A stretch of DNA of 57,500 bases, taken from the NCBI GenBank assembly GCA_905221605.1, contig CAJNDS010002290.1, positions 387,501 to 445,000 of the forward strand, written 5' to 3'. Position numbers and translations under genes: made by a program. The notes under the pieces were generated by a model, which saw nothing but the letters and a program-made list of their open reading frames with translations, was not told the origin of the DNA and ran no database searches. Numbering within the stretch: position 1 is the stretch's first letter; each line of letters begins with the position of its first letter. Source of the DNA: Symbiodinium natans. Lineage: Eukaryota > Sar > Dinophyceae > Suessiales > Symbiodiniaceae. Shown here one piece after another: positions 8,942 to 17,172 of the stretch.

Positions 8942-9092
8942 AAACCCTAAACCCTAAACCCTAAACCCTAAACCCTAAACCCTAAACCCTAAACCCTAAA
9001 CCCTAAGCCCTAAACCCTAAACCCTAAACCCTAAACCCTAAACCCTAAACCCTAAACCCTAAACCCGAAACCCTAAACCCTAAACCCTAAAC
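8942..9092. repeat. (CCCTAAA)n tract inside a Thr-rich gene intron
   Basis: About 21 units between exons b and c, whose phases match across it. Evidence that this tract is intronic. Confidence 0.9.
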
Positions 9093-9119
9093 TCCCGCGG
9101 CTGCCATCCGGGAACCCAG

Positions 9120-9217
9120 GACAAACACCACCACTACCACTACCGGCACCAACACGACGACCTACACCACCGAGACCATGACGACCACCACTCTCTCGAC
9201 TCGGACCTCAACCCTCA
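9120..9217 (+). CDS. Thr-rich protein, exon c
   Basis: After GAACCCAG: TNTTTTTTGTNTTTYTTET, then MTTTTLSTRTSTL. Phase 1 in. With a GC donor at 9218 it leaves 1 nt and joins the next exon in frame; a GT donor at 9229 is the alternative and gives a phase mismatch. Confidence 0.55.
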
Positions 9218-9593
9218 GCAGATGCTCGGTTGGCAGGGTTGAGGGTTCTGGCGTTTACGGAGCTTTTTAGGTCAAGGACTTTGGGGTTTTCGGATTGCAG
9301 GGTTTCAGGTGTCATGGCTTTGGGGGCTTTCGGGTTTAGGGCTGGGGCTTCGTCTAATCTAGGCCTGGGCTTCGGGTGTGGAACAGTGCGGAGACGAACA
9401 GCTGAGCTGGAGCCGTCTAGGCCCGAATCGACGGGCGATCTTTGTCTGATGTGCAAAGCAGCTGCTCCTTTCTATTACTCGTTGCAGGCTGCGCCTTCGG
9501 GAACCAACTAATTAGTCCTGTTAGCTAACCCTAAACCCCAACCCTAAACCCTAAACCCTAAACACGAAACTCGTTTTGCTCTTCTTATCCGAG

Positions 9594-9668
9594 GCATTAC
9601 CACGATGACAACTTCAACGGTCTGGACAGCCGAGCCTATTTCGGAGGCAGAGGAGGACTCCACAGTTT
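9594..9668 (+). CDS. Thr-rich protein, exon d
   Basis: After TATCCGAG: ITTMTTSTVWTAEPISEAEE, then DST. Continues the Thr-rich composition and strand of exons a-c. The 3' boundary is uncertain (TGA shortly after). Confidence 0.45.
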
Positions 9669-9815
9669 GAAACAAATCCTTGCTGTTGGTTAGTAGTTAA
9701 GGGTTAGGGTTTAGGGTTTAGAGTTTAGGGTTTAGGGTTTGGGGTTTCGAGTTTAGGGTTTCGGTTTTCGGGTTTAGGGTTTCGGGTTTGGGGTTTATGC
9801 TTTAGGGTTTAGGGT

Positions 9816-9921
9816 TTAGTAGGGAATGAGGGAATGAGGTACCCTAGACAAGCCTCAAAGGGTATAGATAGGAGGATATAGGGTACCTCATTCCCCTCAT
9901 TCCCTACTAACCAACAGTAAG
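9816..9921. mobile_element. Hairpin mini-element family B, copy B1
   Basis: TTAGTAGGGAATGAGGGAAT is mirrored by ATTCCCCTCATTCCCTACTAA, with GGTACC at the inner arm ends. Ends with CCAACAGTAAG, as does copy B2. No ORF. Confidence 0.75.
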
Positions 9922-10278
9922 AATGAAGCTATTTGCGAATGGCTGCAAAGCTCCCCCCCCCCCTCCCCAGTAGGGGAGATTTTTCACTTGAGTTCCCTCC
10001 TTCTTTTGGGGGCCTGGCTCGTGCGTATAAATCCGCTGACGCACAGGAAGGTAACCTTTTTTTAAAGTTGGGGCACGCCGCCCCGCTGCATGATGTGGGT
10101 CATCCGGTTACCCTTCCACGTGCTACTTCTGTGAACTCTCTAAACCCTAAACCCTGAGCCCTGAACCCTGAACCCTGAACCCTGAACCCTAAACCCTAAA
10201 CCCTAAACCCTGAACCCCGAACCCTTGAGCCGATTGGGAACTTTAAGCCGTAGGCCCTGAACCCTCAACTCTCTAACG
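9922..10278. other. Non-coding stretch
   Basis: Unique sequence with poly-C (about 9952-9962), a family F-like piece (GGTAACCTTTTTTT at about 10050) and a CCCTGAA/CCCTAAA tract 10141-10215. No gene recognised. Confidence 0.4.
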
Positions 10279-10451
10279 TACTGCCGGTTAGTAGGGAATG
10301 AGGGAATGAGGTACCCCATAAAATCCCTTAAAGGGTATATATATGGGGATTATATAGGGTATATATATATATATACCCTATATAATCCCCTTAAAGGGTA
10401 TATATATATAAATATATATAGGGATTATATAGGGTACTAACCAACAGTAAG
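10279..10451. mobile_element. Hairpin mini-element family B, copy B2
   Basis: Left end ACTGCCGGTTAGTAGGGAAT; right end GGGTACTAACCAACAGTAAG. The middle is expanded with (TA)n and a repeated GGGATTATATAGGG block. Same family and orientation-neutral ends as B1, 360 bp away. Confidence 0.75.
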
Positions 10452-10459
10452 ATAAACCC

Positions 10460-10545
10460 TGGGCTTGCCCGACCTGCGACGCTGCTTTCGCAAGGAGCTG
10501 TTGCAAGAGCTGTTTCGAGAGAACGTCACGCAGGCAGGACTTCGG
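10460..10545 (+). CDS. Candidate exon
   Basis: Preferred frame: GLPDLRRCFRKELLQELFRE, then NVTQAGLR. Another frame is also open and Cys-rich (WACPTCDAAFARSCCKSC). GC3 favours the first slightly. Runs into TTTAGGG. Confidence 0.4.
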
Positions 10546-10796
10546 CTTCGGGTTTAGGGTTTAGGGTTTCGGGTTTAGGGTGTCGGGCTTTATGCTTTAG
10601 GGCTTTTGGTTGGGCTTTAAAGGGGTTGGAAGCATCAAGGTTTTTGGTGTTATGGATATCGCTCCACATTGGGACACCTTGAATCCCGACCTTGGGCAAA
10701 CTCTGAACTCCGAACCCTAGACTCTTAGTGAAGAAGCTCTAGGCGGACGTTTACGGTTTTTGGTTTAGGGTGTAGGGTGTAGGGGTTAGGGTTTAG

Positions 10797-10827
10797 GGGG
10801 AGCTGGAGCCGGAGGAACGCGCGAAGA
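10797..10827 (+). CDS. Candidate micro-exon between telomeric tracts
   Basis: 31 nt starting exactly after a telomeric TTTAG and ending at GTGAGC. Likely peptide GELEPEERAK. Illustrates a telomeric unit acting as acceptor. Confidence 0.35.
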
Positions 10828-10968
10828 GTGAGCAGGGTTTAGGGTTTTAGGGTTTGAGGTTTGGGGTTTTGGGGTTTAGGGTTTAGGGTTTGAGTGGTTT
10901 AGGGTTTTAGGGTTGAAGGCTCTAGGGCTTCGGATCTTATAAGGGCTTTCCGCCTTCGGGTTTATGGG

Positions 10969-11040
10969 GGCGAGGTCGTCACAAGATCCGAAGCGTCGAC
11001 GATGGTGGCGAAACAACTCTCGGTCTCCCAGGACGCCTTG
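10969..11040 (+). CDS. Candidate exon
   Basis: GEVVTRSEASTMVAKQLSVS, then QDAL, followed directly by GGTTTAGGG (G|GTTTAG could be the donor). Composition suits the GAIN/ectodomain region of a GPS protein, but this is inference. Confidence 0.45.
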
Positions 11041-11190
11041 GTTTAGGGTTTAGGGTGTAGGGTTTAGGGTTTAAGGTTTAGGGTTTAGGGTTTAGGGTTA
11101 GGGTTTAGGGTTTAGGGTTTAGGGTTTAGGGTTTAGGGTTTAGGGTTTAGGGTTTAGGGTTTAGGGTTTAGGGTTTAGGGTTTAGGGTTA
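11041..11190. repeat. (TTTAGGG)n tract
   Basis: About 20 units, G-strand orientation, starting at the last base of the preceding exon. Confidence 0.95.
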
Positions 11191-11314
11191 CAGAGATCGC
11201 CCCCACAGCCCTGCAACCGGAACTTGAACCCTTGAACCCCACCTCTTTCTTTGATTTCGGTGGTTGCGTGAGGCTTCCTGTGCCTTCGGGCACGCAGCAG
11301 CCCGCCAGATGTGT

Positions 11315-11567
11315 ACCCTAAACCCTAAACCCTAAACCCTAAACCCTAAACCCTAAACCCTAAACCCTAAACCCTAAACCCTAAACCCTAAACCCTAAAC
11401 CCTAAACCCTAAACCCTAAACCCACTACCCACTAAACCCTAAACCCTAAACCCTAAACCCTAAACCCTAAACCCTAAACCCTAAACCCTAAACCCTAAAC
11501 CCTAAACCCTAAACCCTAAACCCTAAACCCTAAACCCTAAACCCTAAACCCTAAACCCTAAACCCTA
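11315..11567. repeat. (CCCTAAA)n tract, about 250 bp
   Basis: About 35 units with one interruption (ACCCACTACCCACTAAA at about 11420). Follows a candidate micro-exon 11273-11312 (LPVPSGTQQPARC, ending at GTACCC). Confidence 0.95.
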
Positions 11568-11756
11568 GACGTGTTCATTTCCAGGGACGAGTTTTAAGGA
11601 TTTTAAGGGCCCAGCCTTGTCGGATCACTGGAAACGTGGCCTGCGTGGCTTAATTCCATGACTTTTCACTGCTGTGTCTTCCAGAAACTTGGTTTCGTCT
11701 TGGTTCCCTCACAGACGTGAAATCGACGAAAACGCGCTGTGCGTTTTCGTCCTGCA

Positions 11757-11837
11757 TTCTTCTTCTTCTTCTTCTTCTTCTTCTTATTCTTCTTCTTCTC
11801 ATAATATTTTTTTTTTTGGGGGGGGGGGGGGGGGGGC
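11757..11837. repeat. (TTC)n then poly-G run
   Basis: About 14 TTC-type units followed by T-run and a G-run of about 20 bases. Confidence 0.9.
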
Positions 11838-12614
11838 AGGTCGCCTCCACCCGCCTTGCCTGAAAGCGTTACCGGCATGGGATGTTCCATGACTGGTGCA
11901 TCACTGCTGTGTCTTCTTGAATTTGTTTTGGTGTGTGTGTGTGGCCAACCCTGTGTCCAAGGGCTTTGTAGTTCTGCAGCTTTTCATTGCAGGGGTGCAG
12001 GGGCATTGGGCACTCCTTGGCAAACCCAGTGCAACGAAGCTATGCCTTGGAGTGGGAAGCAGTTCAGGACGCTGAACTGTGTACCTGCAGGCCATCCCAA
12101 AAAATACCCTCAAAGCCGTTGCCATTTTGAGTACAGATTTCCATTAGTGTGTGTCAGTTGGGCAATCCCTTTGGGCGCCAACTACGTGGGAGGATGCTCT
12201 CACAAGTCTGACTTCGCGTTTGACTTAACCGAAGCTTTTGACTTCCTTGACTCTCAAGCGACGGGAGGAGTCTTTCATCTGAGACATGAATCGTCTTGCT
12301 TGATGTCAGGACCTGAAAGAAGTTTCCTACGTATGATTTTTCAATTTATTCAGCTTCTCATTCGTTCTGTATGCTTGCACACAGTTCACGTCACTTCAAA
12401 TAATCAGCTCCACGATTGCTTGACTTCACCATGGATCCCCAGGGGTCCGCCCAAAGACTCCAGCCAAGTTGAAGCACTGTAGGCAGTCCCTGTAATTCCG
12501 AGGCTCTAGTGACTCTAGTGTCCCCAGGTTGAGGTATCCTTTCAGTCGTCTTGCTTTGTAGGCAGCCCACGTCATTCCGAGGCTCGTGTCCTCATGTTGC
12601 GGTATCCCTCTCAG

Positions 12615-12703
12615 TCGACAAAAGAAAACCTTGACCGGTGGCTGACCGAGATGCAAAGAAAGCGTATCCGTGCGTCGAAGGTTTTAGAGGATTTCGAGCG
12701 AAC
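12615..12703 (+). CDS. Candidate exon, helical basic peptide
   Basis: 89 nt after CCTCTCAG and before GTAACC: STKENLDRWLTEMQRKRIRA, then SKVLEDFER. Strongly protein-like amphipathic helix. Does not phase-match the next exon directly, so a site or intermediate exon is missing. Confidence 0.5.
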
Positions 12704-12739
12704 GTAACCCTGGGCTCAGATCTGCTCTGCCCTTTCCAG

Positions 12740-12892
12740 CTTGGGCCTCAGATCCGGCGTCGCACGCTATTGACGATCAGACAGCTGCTACCAGCATTCA
12801 TGCAGTGGTACCTGCCCCGCCTCCTCCTCAGGCTCAGTGGTTGTTGCAAGTGCTGCTTACCAAGCTACCGTGTTGCGCCCTTCTACTAAAGG

Positions 12893-12893
<1 letters not shown>
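12740..12893 (+). CDS. Candidate exon, Pro/Ala-rich
   Basis: After CTTTCCAG: WASDPASHAIDDQTAATSIH, AVVPAPPPPQAQWLLQVLLT, then KLPCCALLLKG up to GTGTGTGTG. The TG run could itself serve as donor. No domain identified. Confidence 0.45.

Positions 12894-12895
<2 letters not shown>

Positions 12896-12962
<67 letters not shown>
12896..12962. repeat. (GT)n microsatellite
   Basis: About 32 GT units at the boundary between the Pro/Ala-rich exon and the second copy of the duplicated block. Confidence 0.95.
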
Positions 12963-12965
<3 letters not shown>

Positions 12966-13178
12966 TGGGTGGTCAACCCTGTGTCCAGGGCTTTGTAGTT
13001 CTGCAGCTTTTCATTGCAGGGGTGCAGGGGCATTGGGCACTCCTTGGCAAACCCAGTGCAACGAAGCTATGCCTTGGAGTGGGAAGCAGTTCAAGACGCT
13101 GAACTGTGCACCTGCAGGCCATCCCAAAAAATAACCTCAAAGCCGTTGCCATTTCAAAATGAGTACAGATTTCCATTG

Positions 13179-13231
13179 CAGATCCATAAGCTTGCCAGGG
13201 CTTTGGAGCTCACAGTTCGACAGAAGTCAAG
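13179..13231 (+). CDS. Candidate exon
   Basis: After CATTGCAG: IHKLARALELTVRQKS, helical and protein-like. Located inside the second duplicated unit, where the first copy has diverged. Confidence 0.4.
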
Positions 13232-13817
13232 TCTTAAGTTTGTGTTCCTTTGCAGACATGAAATCGCGTTATTTCGTCGCTGTCTGGGGGGAGCGTCGCC
13301 TCCACGTGCCTTGCCTGGACACGTGGCCCGCTTGGGCTTTCCTATGATTTTTCACTGCTGCGTCTTCTAGAGCCATGTTTGGGTACCTGTTCCTTGGCAG
13401 ACGAGAAGTTGACGAAAACGCTCTACGCGGTTTCGTCGCTGTTTTTTTTTTTGGGGGGGGGGGGCACGATTTTACCTGCTTGCTCGGGGAGTAGTTTACG
13501 TGAAGTGCAGAGAAACCTGCCTCCAAAACCTTGCCTCACCTTAGACGTCAAGTAAGGCGACCCTGTAAATACCCACACAAACCATCCCTGCAACTAAGCC
13601 CGTAGGGTAAACCCTGAACCTTAAACCCTAAACCCTTTCATTAGGCTTCTTATCAGGGTCTAGTCACCCCCAAGTTGTATGCCCAGAAGCCCCGGGAATC
13701 CATAAGAGAGCCCACAAAGAACCCCGAACCCTAAACCCTATAGGCCCGAATCCCCGAACCCCGAACCCTAAACCCTAAATCCTAGTCTGTTGGCAGCCCC
13801 TGTGATGTCTTCGAAAT

Positions 13818-13912
13818 CCATATAGGTTTCCAAAAATAGGGTACCCTGGTTAGGGGGTCCCTTTAAGGGGATTCTATTCTATTTGGGGTATAAAAGTGTG
13901 AAATACCCACAT
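13818..13912. mobile_element. Mini-element family E, copy E1
   Basis: TTTCCAAAAATAGGGTACCC, inner GGGGGTCCCTTTAAGGGGATTC, and TATTTGGGGTATAAA; closely matches 37548-37665. No ORF. Confidence 0.6.
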
Positions 13913-13924
13913 GCAGAGGAGCAG

Positions 13925-13969
13925 GTGGACTCACAGAGCACGATTAAAGTGGAAGTCGCTTGGATGCCA
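13925..13969 (+). CDS. Candidate exon
   Basis: After GAGCAG and before GTGAGG: VDSQSTIKVEVAWMP. Open to 14021 if the donor is not used. Beta-strand-like pattern fits an extracellular domain. Confidence 0.45.
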
Positions 13970-14029
13970 GTGAGGTCGCTGGTGTCAGCGATGCGGGGGT
14001 CGAAGGATGTCAGCTTCGAACCCTAAACC

Positions 14030-14368
14030 CCCAGACCCCAAACCCTAAGCCCTAGACCCTAAACCGTAAACCCTAAACTCTAAACCCTAAACCCTAAACC
14101 CTAAACCCTAAGTAAGCCCTAAGCCCCAAGCCGTAAACCCTCAACCCTATTTACTCGAAAACCAGTCCCCGCCATCAGTCCCAGAGTCATATTCCTGGCT
14201 GCACCCACTTAGGGTTTAGGGTTTAGCGTTTAGGGTTTGGGGTTTAGGATTTAGGGTTGAGGGTTTAGGCAGTACCAAATTCTCAACACTAAACCCTAAC
14301 CCTAAACCCTAACCCCTAACCCCTAAACCCTAAACTCTAAACCCTAAACCCTAAGCCCTAAACCCTAA
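14030..14368. repeat. Degenerate telome-type tracts, both orientations
   Basis: C-strand units 14030-14150, a short unique island, G-strand units 14212-14270, then C-strand units 14285-14368 reaching the family A element. No gene seen. Confidence 0.7.
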
Positions 14369-14653
14369 TGTTGGACCCTGTTTGGTAGGGGCCTCCTCTA
14401 TAGAGTCAATTTGGCTGTGGTATTCAGGACATCCTGACTGTTTGTGGGTCTCTCTTTAAAGTGAAATCGTCCGGGTGCCGTAAGAAAATTCCACGTTGCG
14501 CGCCTTTAAAAAAGATGGCCGGGCATCGCTGCCCCTTTTAAACGTATCTAAACTCCTCCCTATTAAAATCATATAAACCCCCGGGGCCGTCTAAAAAGGA
14601 GGGACTGTTCGGTTGGGGGGGGGGGGTGTGGCAACACTAAACAGGGTTCAACA
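14369..14653. mobile_element. TIR mini-element, family A copy A2 (inverted)
   Basis: Same family as 5112-5416 but in reverse orientation. Ends TGTTGGACCCTGTTTGGT and ACTAAACAGGGTTCAACA (TIRs now imperfect). Flanks are CTAA and TGAA rather than TTAA. Inserted within telomeric units, so such tracts predate at least this insertion. Confidence 0.75.
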
Positions 14654-14820
14654 TGAAACCCTAAACCCTAAACCCTCAACCCTAAACCCTAAACCCTAAA
14701 TCCTAGACCCTAAACTCGAAACCCGAAACCCGAAACCCTAAACCCTAAACCCTAAACCCCCCTACCCTGAAGTCCCGACCTTTGTTGCTGCCTCTGTGTC
14801 TGTTTCCCCCCCCCCCCCCA

Positions 14821-14918
14821 ACAACCGCGCTGAAGAGCGTCTCTCAGGTGGAGGGAACCGCTGTGGCGGCCGCGATCCCCGCGAGCTTAGTGCAGGCGCC
14901 GTTGGCTGGATGGGGGTT
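14821..14918 (+). CDS. Candidate exon, GAIN-like composition
   Basis: TTALKSVSQVEGTAVAAAIP, then ASLVQAPLAGWGF, ending at decayed TTTAGGG. A CTCTCAG inside could be the true acceptor. Resembles helical stretches before GPS motifs, but unproven. Confidence 0.5.
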
Positions 14919-14954
14919 TATAGGGTTTAGGGTTTAGGGTTTAGGGTTTAGAGT

Positions 14955-15041
14955 TTCGACGATCAGGAAGCCGGCGGCAGCGTCGTCCTTCTAGTGGAGG
15001 CGGCTTCCGGCGTCGACAACGAGCCTTGTGCTTCGCATCAC
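14955..15041 (+). CDS. Candidate exon
   Basis: FDDQEAGGSVVLLVEAASGV, then DNEPCASHH, starting just after TTTAGAG and followed by GTGCAAG. Protein-like; product unknown. Confidence 0.45.
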
Positions 15042-15157
15042 TGTGCAAGAAACCCTGAGTCCGAAGACCCCTAAACCCTAAACCCTAAACCCTACACCCT
15101 GAACCCTGACCCCAATGCCTTTGTGGGGTATGGCCTAGGTTTCATGTTCGCTTGCAG

Positions 15158-15215
15158 CAATCCGATGGCGAGGGCATTTATCCAACTGGCAAAGGGCAGA
15201 GCTCTTGAGCCCCAA
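15158..15215 (+). CDS. Candidate exon
   Basis: After TCGCTTGCAG. Reads NPMARAFIQLAKGRALEP (a second frame, SDGEGIYPTGKGQSS, is also open). Confidence 0.3.
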
Positions 15216-15567
15216 GCCCCAAACCCTAGGGTTTGGCTTAGGGCTTAGGGTTTAGGGTTTAGGGTTCAGGGTACATTCGCCACAGCTTTAGGCTGAGCTC
15301 CTGTTTGTGCCAGAGCACTGACCCCAACACCCTATTTAGTATGGCTTTTGGGTACCTAATTCCATACTCGTATTACTAGTACTACAAATGGACCCTCTGG
15401 AGGATTTCCATGTTAGGGCCAGCACTTATGAAAAGAGGGGGGTCCTAGGTAAGATTCGCGGGACCCCTAAAAGGGAACCCTTCTTAACCTTTTTTCCGGC
15501 TCTCTTAAACAGGGACCGTGTTCAGAGGCTCTATATCTCCCAGGGTCCCCCTAATCCTATCCTCTAG

Positions 15568-15679
15568 GGGGAAGCATTGAAGAGCTGACCATGTACAGTA
15601 AGGACTATGTGCAGAACCGCACAAACGCCTCGGACAACACGCAGCTGGCCGTGCCCGTAGTCTCCGCGACTTTGCTGTT
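15568..15679 (+). CDS. Candidate exon, extracellular-type
   Basis: After CCTCTAG: SIEELTMYSKDYVQNRTNAS, then DNTQLAVPVVSATLLLG, ending at GGTTCAGGGTTTAGG. Two N-glycosylation sequons (NRT, NAS) fit an ectodomain. Among the best isolated exon candidates. Confidence 0.6.
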
Positions 15680-15856
15680 GGGGGTTCAGGGTTTAGGTTT
15701 AGGTTTAGGGTTTAGGGCTTAGGATTTGGGGTTTTTGAAAATGGGACTACCTTATTGGGGTCCTTCTATAAAGGGGGTCCGACTATTTGGGGGTCTATAT
15801 GAGGGGTCCCTGATTATCTTAATCGCCCATTTAGGCTTGCGAGTTTAGCGTTTCAG

Positions 15857-15903
15857 TACGGGGAAGGCTTCAACCAAATGCTGCCGATGCCCGGCGAACC
15901 CCT
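15857..15903 (+). CDS. Candidate exon
   Basis: After GCGTTTCAG: YGEGFNQMLPMPGEP. Short but protein-like, with a good acceptor. Confidence 0.4.
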
Positions 15904-15909
15904 ACTTAG

Positions 15910-16635
15910 GGCCTAAACCCTAAACCCTAAGATTCAAGGGAGTATCTAACCCAAGGTACCCTAATAATCCCCACTAATTACTCCCCAAGGCCCCCTGAGC
16001 TTCCCTAAGGTTCCCTAGGTACCCCTCCCTTAGGAAGCCGATAAACAGTCTCAGTTCGCGAAGGCACAAAGGCAAGTTGATATCGAGAAAGCTCTTCCTC
16101 TTTAGGGTGCTCGGGTTCTCGGGTGCTCGGGTGTTAGGGTTTAGGGGAACACAAAATGTCGAGCGCGTTGTTTGGGTAAAGTTGAACCTTTGCCGGGCAA
16201 GGCCATTGAACATTCAAATCTCCGGGGGCCCAGAACTCCGCAGCACTTGTAGCAAAAACCGTGGAGAGTGCTTCGAGAGCAGTGGACAAACCCTAAACCC
16301 GAAACCCTCAACCCCAAACCCTGAACCCTGAACCCTGAACCCTAAACCAAGTCATTAGCACACAGCCCACAACCCCCCTGAATACTGAACCCGAAACCCC
16401 AAGAATGCAAAACAAAGTCCCGAAGCCAACAACCCCAAATCCCCTCAACCCTACACCCGAAGCCCTAATGGCACACCAACCCAAACCCTGAAGCCTGACG
16501 CTGTGGAGTTTTTTGGGTGGGCGTCACTGCGTCAGAGATACCCTAAACCCTATACCCGAAACCCTAAACCCTAAACCCTTAACCCTTAACCCTCAACACT
16601 CAACCCTCAACCCTAAACCCTAAACCCTAAAACCG
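15910..16635. other. Mostly degenerate telomeric units, no clear gene
   Basis: Contains C-strand units at 16288-16355 and 16540-16632, unique AT-richer sequence 15925-16080, and short ORFs on both strands without recognisable features. Confidence 0.5.
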
Positions 16636-16701
16636 CCCGAGGTGAAACTGTGGGCTGATGGCGTTGTGGTTGTGCAGGGCCTCCAGGAGCTACTGCTACG
16701 G
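16636..16701 (+). CDS. Candidate exon
   Basis: PEVKLWADGVVVVQGLQELL, then LR, followed by GTACTT and, within 3 nt, by mini-element C2. Beta-hairpin-like. Confidence 0.5.
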
Positions 16702-16702
16702 G

Positions 16703-16952
16703 TACTTGGAGGTTCATGGTAATTACTGTACTTGTTTAGGGTCTAGGGTTTAGGGTTTAGGGTTTAGGGTTTAGGGTTTAGGGTTTAGGGTTTAGGGTTT
16801 AGGGTTTAGGGTTTAGGGTTTAGGGTTTAGGATAACCAATTGTAACTGTACATATAAGTGTACTTATAACCATACTAGACCACTTAAGGGGCTTACGAGT
16901 GGGTTACAAGTACAGTTATAGTTGGTGAAGAAGGACCATGGACCTCTAAGTA
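16703..16952. mobile_element. Mini-element family C, copy C2, split by a telomeric tract
   Basis: Left end ACTTGGAGGTTCATGGTA and right end ACCATGGACCTCTAAGTAC match the family. A (TTTAGGG)n block (16735-16831) sits inside where C1 and C3 have none. Shows a telomeric tract inserting into an existing element. Confidence 0.7.
16735..16831. repeat. (TTTAGGG)n inserted in element C2
   Basis: About 14 units (97 bp). No clear target duplication is visible because the element copies are diverged. Confidence 0.85.
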
Positions 16953-16999
16953 CGGTGCGTCCTTGTCAGCTCCTGCGGTTTGGGGTTTAGGGTTTACGG

Positions 17000-17096
17000 T
17001 GCGGAGTTTAGGGTTGAGTTCGGTTTGGGGTTTAGGGTTTGGGGTTTAGGGCTTAGGGCTTAGGGCTTAGGGCTTAGGGCTTAGGGCTTAGGGCTT
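17000..17096. repeat. Telomeric array ending in (GGGCTTA)n, 3' flank of LINE
   Basis: TTTAGGG units pass into seven GGGCTTA variant units that abut the LINE 3' end. The same variant borders the LINE 5' end, 4.6 kb away. Confidence 0.9.
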
Positions 17097-17172
17097 ATGC
17101 AATCGGTCATGCGGACTGTCACGAAGCGAGACACTTGGCGACTAAACGGATTCCAATTCAGAATTAAGTGAG

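Larger units (their letters stand above)
11640..13560. repeat. Segmentally duplicated region
   Basis: Two blocks of about 205 bp (11942-12146 and 12971-13177) are nearly identical. A CAGAC(G/A)TGAAATCGACGAAAACGC-like block occurs near 11713, 13253 and 13397. The second large copy is preceded by a (GT)n run (12896-12960). One frame of the duplicated block reads NPVQRSYALEWEAVQDAEL, but all frames are open. A 208-aa ORF at 11856-12482 spans the first copy and has no recognisable domain. Confidence 0.65.

Noticed and set aside
11666-11892. Lys/Arg- or Ser-rich ORFs
   Set aside because: Translations of the (TTC)n and poly-G runs.
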